Source: Acinetobacter terrae (lineage in GTDB: Bacteria; Pseudomonadota; Gammaproteobacteria; Pseudomonadales; Moraxellaceae). Taken from it: 64,000 nt of DNA. The stretch lies in assembly GCF_013004375.1 (NCBI RefSeq), contig NZ_JABERI010000001.1, forward strand, positions 186,001-250,000, given 5' to 3'. Position 1 is the stretch's first letter. Every line of letters begins with the position of its first letter. Positions 58,131-64,000 of the stretch are shown piece after piece. A program made the position numbers and the translations under genes. Below the pieces are notes generated by a model. The model was given only the letters and a program-made list of their open reading frames with translations. It made no database searches and had not been told where the DNA came from.

Positions 58131-59144
58131 TTAATGGGCGAATGTCTGCGTTAATGCATCAAGATTAGCTTGAAGCAAAGTGGTGAGCAATACGATATGA
58201 TCTGCACGGGTATTTAATGCAGGAATATAAGCATATTGTTCACCCCCTGCCGACTTAAAGGTTTCAGCATTTTGCAAAGCCAGTTCCTCTAAAGTCTCGA
58301 GACAATCTGCCGAAAATGCCGGACTCATAATCTGAACCGATTTTACCCCTTGCTCTGCCCAGTCTTTTAACAGTTGATCAGTATAAGGTTTAATCCACTC
58401 TTGCTTACCAAAACGCGACTGGAAACTGGCTGCCCACTGATCATCCTGTAAACCCAAAGCCTGCGCCACCAGTTGTCCGGTAATTCGACAACGATCTGCA
58501 TACGGATCACCCTTATCGGCATAAGGCTGTGGAATACCATGGAATGACATCAACAGTTTTTCTGCACCACCATGCTCAGCCTGATAGTCCCGCACACTTT
58601 GCGCCAAAGCCTGAATATATAAAGGATGCTGATAATAATCACGAATGATCGACAAACCCGGTAAATTGCGCTGGGTCAATATCCACTTTGCAATCGCATC
58701 ATAGAGTGGCGCGGTAGAGGTTGCCGAATATTGAGGAAACAGGGGAAGTAAAATAATGTGATCTTGAGCAGTTGTGCTTAATTTTTGAAGTAATTCTTGA
58801 ATACCCGGATTGCCATAACTCATGGCAGGGACAATATTTAATTCAAATTGCGGATAGTGCTCAATTAATTGCTGTTGAACAGCTTTAACTTGTTCCAAGA
58901 CAATTTCACGCATTGGTGAATCTTGCCCCCAGACCATTGCATAAGCATGGGTCACCCGTTTAGGGCGAAACGGTAAAATAAACAGTCTTAAAATGATTTG
59001 CCAAACAGGTTTTGGAATTTCAATGACCCGCTGATCAGATAAAAACTGCTTCAGAAAACGACGTACGGCAGGAACAGTGGGTTCGTCTGGCGTACCCAAA
59101 TTGGCTAAAATAATGGTGACTTTCGCTTTAGGTGCAGAAAACAT
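58131..59144 (-). CDS. hemH: Ferrochelatase
   Basis: Inserts Fe(II) into protoporphyrin IX in the last step of heme synthesis; 337 residues. Signatures are [23 protein letters not shown], the active-site His in [23 protein letters not shown], and the late segment [17 protein letters not shown] with the Glu ligand. The start MFSAPKAK has GGAAAGGGT upstream; the frame extends to 59195 without a better site. The product supplies heme to KatG and cytochromes. Confidence 0.95.
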   Translation of the reverse strand: MFSAPKAKVTIILANLGTPDEPTVPAVRRFLKQFLSDQRVIEIPKPVWQIILRLFILPFRPKRVTHAYAMVWGQDSPMREIVLEQVKAVQQQLIEHYPQFELNIVPAMSYGNPGIQELLQKLSTTAQDHIILLPLFPQYSATSTAPLYDAIAKWILTQRNLPGLSIIRDYYQHPLYIQALAQSVRDYQAEHGGAEKLLMSFHGIPQPYADKGDPYADRCRITGQLVAQALGLQDDQWAASFQSRFGKQEWIKPYTDQLLKDWAEQGVKSVQIMSPAFSADCLETLEELALQNAETFKSAGGEQYAYIPALNTRADHIVLLTTLLQANLDALTQTFAH

Positions 59145-59209
59145 CAAACCCTTTCCAACATATATGAACTGGTTTACTTTAACAGTTTTCTGCACTTTCT
59201 CTATATAGA

Positions 59210-60238
59210 TTAATAGTTAGACTTAAATTGAAAAACACGATTATTATCCAGCAAATTACTTTCTAAAAGCTTTTGCCCTTTGGAGGTGATTTGCCACAAC
59301 ATACGCTGACGGTCGTCACGTCCAGATTGCACAATCCAGTCATTTTGACGCATTTGCATTTTAATACTGTGCAAAGCACGAATATTAATTTGCGCACGTG
59401 CCACTGCATGTGCACGCGGCATTTCCACACGTGCATCTTCAAGGCCAGTGTCATTTAAATAGTCATTCATACATTTAGAAAAATATTCTTCTGGCGTTGG
59501 ATTGACAAACATGCTGCCTAAAATATTCAGTAACTGTGCCCAAGTCAGTTTCTTTTGAATTTTCAGTTCTTTGAAATTGCCATCTTGATAGGCATGCATT
59601 CGATATTCAAAAGAAAATAATTCATGCATTGAAACTTTGGGTAAAGATAAAAACGGATCAACTTCTCGCTTGCCCACTTCTGTTTCAAGTTGCTCAATTT
59701 TAGCTTTGAGTTGATCAATTTCATCATGCAAGGATTGCGTGTTCTGCGGTCGAACCCAACCTGAAACAGGATAGCGTTCCAGCATTTGCGGCATATTAAA
59801 GCGCACTGCCATTTCCAAATCACGAATGCTACGGTAAGTAAAAATTTGATCCGCTTCTTGTTGTAATAATTTGCGGAATTCTAGGAATTTTTCACGAAGT
59901 TCCGGCTTTTGATCCTGTAAGGCTGGATCCCGCGATGCCGGATCTTCATGCATAAAGACAATAATCGGCTTCTGTTTGGTGACAGCATAAATATATTCGA
60001 GGTGCATATACCCGACACCTGACACAGATTGCTCACCGTATTGGCTGCCCAAAAGAATCACCACATAGTCGCAGTCATCAATTTGACGACGTGCAAATGC
60101 CGTACTCAGCGGTGTGCGTTGTTCTAATCCCCAAGAAAAGAACCCCATTCCCACTAAAGTTTGAGCTAAAACGATACGTTCTGGTTGCATTTCACTGCCA
60201 GACGTAGAAATAAAAACCTGATAACGCTTATCGAGCAT
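59210..60238 (-). CDS. DUF4062-domain protein
   Basis: 342 residues. The N-terminal DUF4062 domain (about 1-150) reads [33 protein letters not shown] and [24 protein letters not shown]; such domains head STAND NTPases and relate to TIR-like folds. There is no NTPase here. A coiled coil ([18 protein letters not shown]) leads to a C-terminal part with [43 protein letters not shown], winged-helix in look. Function unknown; domain companions elsewhere are defence proteins. Between hemH and murI. Confidence 0.7.
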   Translation of the reverse strand: MLDKRYQVFISTSGSEMQPERIVLAQTLVGMGFFSWGLEQRTPLSTAFARRQIDDCDYVVILLGSQYGEQSVSGVGYMHLEYIYAVTKQKPIIVFMHEDPASRDPALQDQKPELREKFLEFRKLLQQEADQIFTYRSIRDLEMAVRFNMPQMLERYPVSGWVRPQNTQSLHDEIDQLKAKIEQLETEVGKREVDPFLSLPKVSMHELFSFEYRMHAYQDGNFKELKIQKKLTWAQLLNILGSMFVNPTPEEYFSKCMNDYLNDTGLEDARVEMPRAHAVARAQINIRALHSIKMQMRQNDWIVQSGRDDRQRMLWQITSKGQKLLESNLLDNNRVFQFKSNY

Positions 60239-60369
60239 TGGTTATCCTCTTCCAATTGCATATTACATCCCCAACTGTAGCCATGCTGATCAGTTGTGCT
60301 GTAATCGACCACCCCAATCTAAAATTTAATTTTTTTCTATATTTCAAAAGACTAGCTGCGTTTCTTTGC

Positions 60370-61242
60370 TTATTCAACAATAATGTTGCGAATATCCCAA
60401 GTTAAATTCTCTTGAATCAGGTACTGCAACACAGTTTTTAAATTTTCTGCGTTATTGCCACTGACATGACATTCAATTCTTAAGCCGTCTTTTTGATCTT
60501 GTTCAAATAATAACTCATTTTTAATCAAAATTCGGGCTGTTTGTCGCGCAACTGGTACACCGGAGTCAATTAATGTCAGTTTCTGACCAAAAATCGATTC
60601 AATCGCAGGTTTCAGGAAAGGATAATGAGTACATCCCAAGACCAAATAATCTGCGCCTTGGTCCACCACAGGTTGTAATATTTCTTTTAAGGTCGCTAAA
60701 CATTCCGCGCTCATTTGTGAACCACTTTCCACAAAAGGCACTAAATCCAGACAGGTCACAGGAATGACATTCACATTGGCAGGCAATGCAAAACGCTGCA
60801 TCACATCTTGAATCAGCTTGCCGCGAAAAGTCGCGGGCGTTGCAAGTACTGCCACTATTTTTGATTTGGTTTGTAATACAGCAGGTTTTAATGCAGGCAC
60901 CAAACCGATAATCGGAAAGTCTTCGCCATAATAATCACGCAAATAATCCAGGCTAAAAGCAGAAGCGGTATTGCATGCCACCACTGCCACTTTACAGCCT
61001 TGACGATACAACCATTCAATTGCATCGGCGGTTAGCTCACGAATATTTTGATCTTCACGCGGTCCATAAGGCACATTTGCAGTATCGGCATAATAAAGGA
61101 TGCGTTCTTTGGGTAAATAATTCGCAATTTCCTGTGCGATAGACAATCCACCTATTCCAGAGTCAAAAATCCCAATCGGCGCATCAGGTTGCGCCTTAGG
61201 CATTGGATTTGTTAAAGGATAAATAGGATGAATGGCTGTCAT
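60370..61242 (-). CDS. murI: Glutamate racemase
   Basis: Makes D-glutamate for peptidoglycan; 290 residues. The two catalytic cysteines are in VAVVACNTASAFSLDYL and LVLGCTHYPFLKP; the N-terminal GIFDSGIGGLSIAQEI is diagnostic. The ATG at 61242 gives a longer N-terminus than usual; MPKAQPD (13 codons in) is an alternative start. Ribosome site is weak in both. Confidence 0.93.
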   Translation of the reverse strand: MTAIHPIYPLTNPMPKAQPDAPIGIFDSGIGGLSIAQEIANYLPKERILYYADTANVPYGPREDQNIRELTADAIEWLYRQGCKVAVVACNTASAFSLDYLRDYYGEDFPIIGLVPALKPAVLQTKSKIVAVLATPATFRGKLIQDVMQRFALPANVNVIPVTCLDLVPFVESGSQMSAECLATLKEILQPVVDQGADYLVLGCTHYPFLKPAIESIFGQKLTLIDSGVPVARQTARILIKNELLFEQDQKDGLRIECHVSGNNAENLKTVLQYLIQENLTWDIRNIIVE

Positions 61243-61290
61243 AGCTTCACTTTCAGCAGTTCAAAAAACGGGGTGAACAAAGCTTAAACC

Positions 61291-61902
61291 TCAGGTGCCT
61301 AATTGCAAGTAAAAATCGCCACTTTGTAAGGTTAAAATGGTTTCATTTTTGTCATTTTCAAGCAGCTGTCCCATTTCAATTAAATGAAAAAAAGCAGAAC
61401 GTTGAATTAAGGCATTGATGCCAAAACGAACATGCACATAAGGACGCAGTTCACCTGAATATTCACGCATAAAAACAGCATGTGCCTGATCCACAATCAC
61501 AATATCATGGGTGGTAGTGGTGAGTTGAATATAGGTTTTGCCCTCAATTTCGACCTGATCCACCTGATTGACGAATAAAGGTTCATCTTCAACCTCTATT
61601 TCAATTTGTTCTACCGGGGTCTTTAAGTAGAACTTGCCGTCTTCTTTCCAGAGTACGGTCGAGAACAACTCAATCAAGGCTTGTCGTTTGATCAATTGAC
61701 CTTCGTGCCACCATTCTCCATTGGCTTTTACCTTTAAATCCATTGCGCCACAATGCTTTGGGTTAAACTGGTCCAATAGGGGAATTGACCTTTTGTGACC
61801 GGTCTGTGCATCTTTTAAGTATTGTGTAATACCCGTTAAATTTTTATCATCAGGAATAGCGACATTTTTCGTCTGATTTGGTGAATTATTTTGATTAACC
61901 AT
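61291..61902 (-). CDS. DUF1285 family protein
   Basis: 203 residues. Family words are NPKHCGAMDLKVKANGEWWHEG, IKRQALIELFSTVLWKEDGKFYLKTPVE and VHVRFGINALIQRSAFFHLIE. A structure exists for Pseudomonas/Shewanella members, but no function. The start MVNQNNSP has AGGGG eight bases upstream; the longer frame adds an unlikely hydrophobic lead. It stands between murI and the ETF oxidoreductase gene, to which it is divergent. Confidence 0.82.
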   Translation of the reverse strand: MVNQNNSPNQTKNVAIPDDKNLTGITQYLKDAQTGHKRSIPLLDQFNPKHCGAMDLKVKANGEWWHEGQLIKRQALIELFSTVLWKEDGKFYLKTPVEQIEIEVEDEPLFVNQVDQVEIEGKTYIQLTTTTHDIVIVDQAHAVFMREYSGELRPYVHVRFGINALIQRSAFFHLIEMGQLLENDKNETILTLQSGDFYLQLGT

Positions 61903-62090
61903 ACGGAATACCCCTGCTGACGGAAAAATAATATGATTCAGCCAATTGGCTAGATCAAGGTTTAAAACTATACTAGCCCACAATATAAAAGACACGATAA
62001 TAAAATTGTGTCTGGGCATTAAGAACACTCATGGCAGCACCGAGTGAAATCATTACGGTTGCCACCTTCAAATCATATGAGGAGTCCTAC

Positions 62091-63803
62091 ATGGAACACA
62101 TCGAACGTGAATCGATGGAGTTTGACGTCGTTATCGTAGGCGCAGGCCCTGCGGGTCTTTCTGCGGCGATTAAAATTCGTCAACTTGCAATTGAAAACAA
62201 CCTGAACGATCTGTCCGTTTGTGTGGTGGAAAAGGGCTCCGAAGTTGGTGCGCACATCTTGTCCGGTGCGGTGCTTGAACCGCGTGCCATGAATGAACTG
62301 TTCCCGAACTGGAAGGAAGAAGGTGCGCCTTTAAATGTCCCAGTGACTGAAGACAAAACTTTCTTCTTGCTGTCTGATGAAAAATCACAAGAAGCGCCGC
62401 ACTGGATGGTGCCGAAAACCATGCACAATGATGGCAACTATGTCATCTCGCTTGGCAACGTGGTGCGCTGGTTAGGTACAAAAGCGGAAGAACTGGAAGT
62501 GTCAATCTTCCCGGGCTTTGCTGCGTCAGAAATTCTATACCATGAAGATGGAACCGTTAAAGGTATTCAAACTGGTGACATGGGCATCGGTAAGGATGGT
62601 GAACCGACGCATAACTTTACTCCGGGTTATGAACTGCATGCCAAATACACCATTTTTGCAGAAGGCTGCCGTGGTCACCTCGGTAAACGCCTGATTGCGA
62701 AATACAACCTGGACAAAGATGCCGATCCGCAGCACTACGGCATCGGGATTAAAGAACTTTGGGAAATTGATCCGGCCAAGCACAAACCCGGTTTGGTGAT
62801 GCACGGTGCCGGCTGGCCTTTAAATGAGACCGGTTCTTCAGGCGGCTGGTGGCTCTATCACGCTGAAAACAACCAAGTGACTTTGGGCATGATCGTGGAT
62901 CTTTCCTACACCAACCCGCACATGTATCCCTTCATGGAAATGCAGCGCTGGAAAACCCACCCTTTAATCAAGCAATATCTAGAAGGCAGTAAACGTATTT
63001 CTTATGGCGCACGTGCCGTGACCAAAGGTGGCTTTAACTCACTACCGAAGTTCACCTTCCCGGGTGGCTCTTTAATTGGTGATGATGCAGGCTTCCTCAA
63101 CTTTGCCAAAATCAAAGGCTCACACACTGCGATGAAATCCGGCATGCTCTGCGGTGAAGCGGTGTTTGAAGCGATTGCTGCCGGTGTGGAAAAAGGCGGT
63201 GACCTGGCTGTTGCACGTGTTTTAGAAGGTGAAGATTTCTTCACTAAAGAATTGACTGCTTACACAGACAAGTTTAACAATAGTTGGCTGAAAGAAGAGC
63301 TGTATAACTCGCGCAACTTTGGCCCGGCGATGCACAAATTTGGTCAGTGGATTGGCGGTGCGTTTAACTTTATCGACCAGAACGTGTTTAAAGTCCCTTT
63401 CACTTTGCATGATCTGGTACTTGACTATGCGGCACTGAAAACCCAGGCTGCGGAAACCTTCAAGCCAAACTATCCAAAACCGGATGGCAAGCTGACCTTT
63501 GACCGTTTGTCTTCCGTGTTTGTATCGAACACGGTACATGAAGAAAACCAGCCGGCGCACTTGAAACTGACCGATGCCTCGATTCCTGTCAACGTGAATT
63601 TGCCGAAATGGGACGAGCCTGCTCAGCGCTACTGCCCTGCCGGTGTTTACGAGATTATGGAAGAGAATGACGGCTCGAAACGCTTCCAGATCAATGCAGC
63701 CAACTGTGTGCACTGCAAGACCTGTGACATCAAGGATCCCTCTCAGAACATCACCTGGGTAACACCGGAAGGTGGCGGTGGTCCGAACTATCCAAACATG
63801 TAA
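62091..63803 (+). CDS. Electron transfer flavoprotein-ubiquinone oxidoreductase
   Basis: Passes electrons from ETF, reduced by acyl-CoA dehydrogenases, to ubiquinone at the inner membrane; 570 residues. FAD motif DVVIVGAGPAGLSAAIKI, substrate region GAHILSGAVLEPRAMNELFP, LIGDDAGFLNFAKIKGSHTAMKSG, and C-terminal 4Fe-4S site with CPAGVYE and CVHCKTCDIKDP. The start MEHIERES has GGAG upstream; the frame runs back to 62031. It ties functionally to the acyl-CoA synthetase and dehydrogenase genes in the window. Confidence 0.95.
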   Translation: MEHIERESMEFDVVIVGAGPAGLSAAIKIRQLAIENNLNDLSVCVVEKGSEVGAHILSGAVLEPRAMNELFPNWKEEGAPLNVPVTEDKTFFLLSDEKSQEAPHWMVPKTMHNDGNYVISLGNVVRWLGTKAEELEVSIFPGFAASEILYHEDGTVKGIQTGDMGIGKDGEPTHNFTPGYELHAKYTIFAEGCRGHLGKRLIAKYNLDKDADPQHYGIGIKELWEIDPAKHKPGLVMHGAGWPLNETGSSGGWWLYHAENNQVTLGMIVDLSYTNPHMYPFMEMQRWKTHPLIKQYLEGSKRISYGARAVTKGGFNSLPKFTFPGGSLIGDDAGFLNFAKIKGSHTAMKSGMLCGEAVFEAIAAGVEKGGDLAVARVLEGEDFFTKELTAYTDKFNNSWLKEELYNSRNFGPAMHKFGQWIGGAFNFIDQNVFKVPFTLHDLVLDYAALKTQAAETFKPNYPKPDGKLTFDRLSSVFVSNTVHEENQPAHLKLTDASIPVNVNLPKWDEPAQRYCPAGVYEIMEENDGSKRFQINAANCVHCKTCDIKDPSQNITWVTPEGGGGPNYPNM

Positions 63804-63811
63804 TTTTTAAT

Positions 63812-63840
63812 AAAAAAATCCCCTTTCGAGGGGATTTTTT
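63812..63840 (+). terminator. terminator of the ETF oxidoreductase gene
   Basis: AAAAAAATCCCCTTTCGAGGGGATTTTTT. A compact GC-rich stem. Confidence 0.88.
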
Positions 63841-63876
63841 ATTGTCACCTTAAAATGAAGACTAAAATATTCTGAA

Positions 63877-64000
63877 TTAGCCTTTCTTGACTAAATAATG
63901 AAATTCTTTATTACCCGCTTCATCCAGCACTTCTTCTTGTAAGAGTAACTCATGACCTAAATGCATACAGAATTTCGGAATATCCCAAGAGGTCGAATTA
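63877..64000 (-). CDS. TusA-like sulfurtransferase (C-terminal fragment, cut by window)
   Basis: The last 40 codons of a leftward gene. They read STSWDIPKFCMHLGHELL, then LLQEEVLDEAGNKEFHYLVKKG and stop. The pattern of D-I-P-x-F-C followed by GHEL and a final strand FHYLVKKG matches the C-terminus of TusA/SirA-family sulfurtransferases. The N-terminal CPxP motif that would confirm it lies beyond the window. It converges with the ETF oxidoreductase gene and shares the terminator region. Confidence 0.6.
   Translation of the reverse strand, partial: NSTSWDIPKFCMHLGHELLLQEEVLDEAGNKEFHYLVKKG

Overview
The window looks like an Acinetobacter chromosome (AT-rich Gammaproteobacterium). The evidence is the gene order HAD phosphatase-rppH-ptsP, HAD hydrolase-rluC-rne as in Pseudomonas/Acinetobacter, a glyQS pair, an hca/mhp aromatic cluster with an OprD-type porin, and XerC/XerD half-sites of the Acinetobacter plasmid (pdif) type. 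Most of it is ordinary housekeeping DNA with tidy intrinsic terminators between units.

Layout: 1-6.6 kb: ovoA (ovothiol synthesis), a DUF2789 gene, a HAD phosphatase, rppH and ptsP, then a small basic protein gene whose 3' end contains a terminator-like hairpin. 6.8-9.2 kb: AidB-like acyl-CoA dehydrogenase divergent from a TetR regulator. 9.3-10.1 kb: two oppositely oriented 28-bp pdif-like sites enclose a putative immunity gene preceded by a headless ORF, a chromosomal pdif module. 10.2-17 kb: katG, a DCC/DoxX pair, a metallo-hydrolase, a cation diffusion facilitator and a DMT exporter.

17.2-30.4 kb: a complete route for 3-phenylpropionate/cinnamate. Dioxygenase HcaE/F/C/D and dehydrogenase HcaB give the catechol, MhpB cleaves the ring, MhpC hydrolyses the product, and MhpD/E/F carry 2-hydroxypentadienoate to pyruvate and acetyl-CoA. 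LysR regulator HcaR is divergent and an OprD-family porin is embedded. mhpB lies inside the hca operon; mhpC, oprD and mhpDFE are separate units divided by terminators.

30.8-48 kb: a secreted protein, HAD hydrolase, rluC, rne (long leader and long disordered tail), acyl-CoA synthetase, four tRNA-Lys genes (three TTT, one CTT), a lipoprotein, PspC-domain protein, HPP-CBS protein, transglutaminase-like protein and glyQS. 47.2-48.9 kb: a LOTUS/OST-HTH gene whose last codons were displaced by an 881-bp IS5-family element; removing the IS and one TA copy restores the frame.

49-64 kb: small envelope proteins, a 2-hydroxyacid dehydrogenase, an unusual alpha/beta hydrolase, a SAM methyltransferase, a flavoprotein next to a divergent TrmB-like methyltransferase, yacG, a glyoxalase-II-like hydrolase, hemH, a DUF4062 protein, murI, DUF1285, ETF-ubiquinone oxidoreductase and the end of a TusA-like gene. 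The strongest candidates for something undescribed are the pdif module with its immunity-like gene and the small gene with an internal terminator near 6.4 kb.
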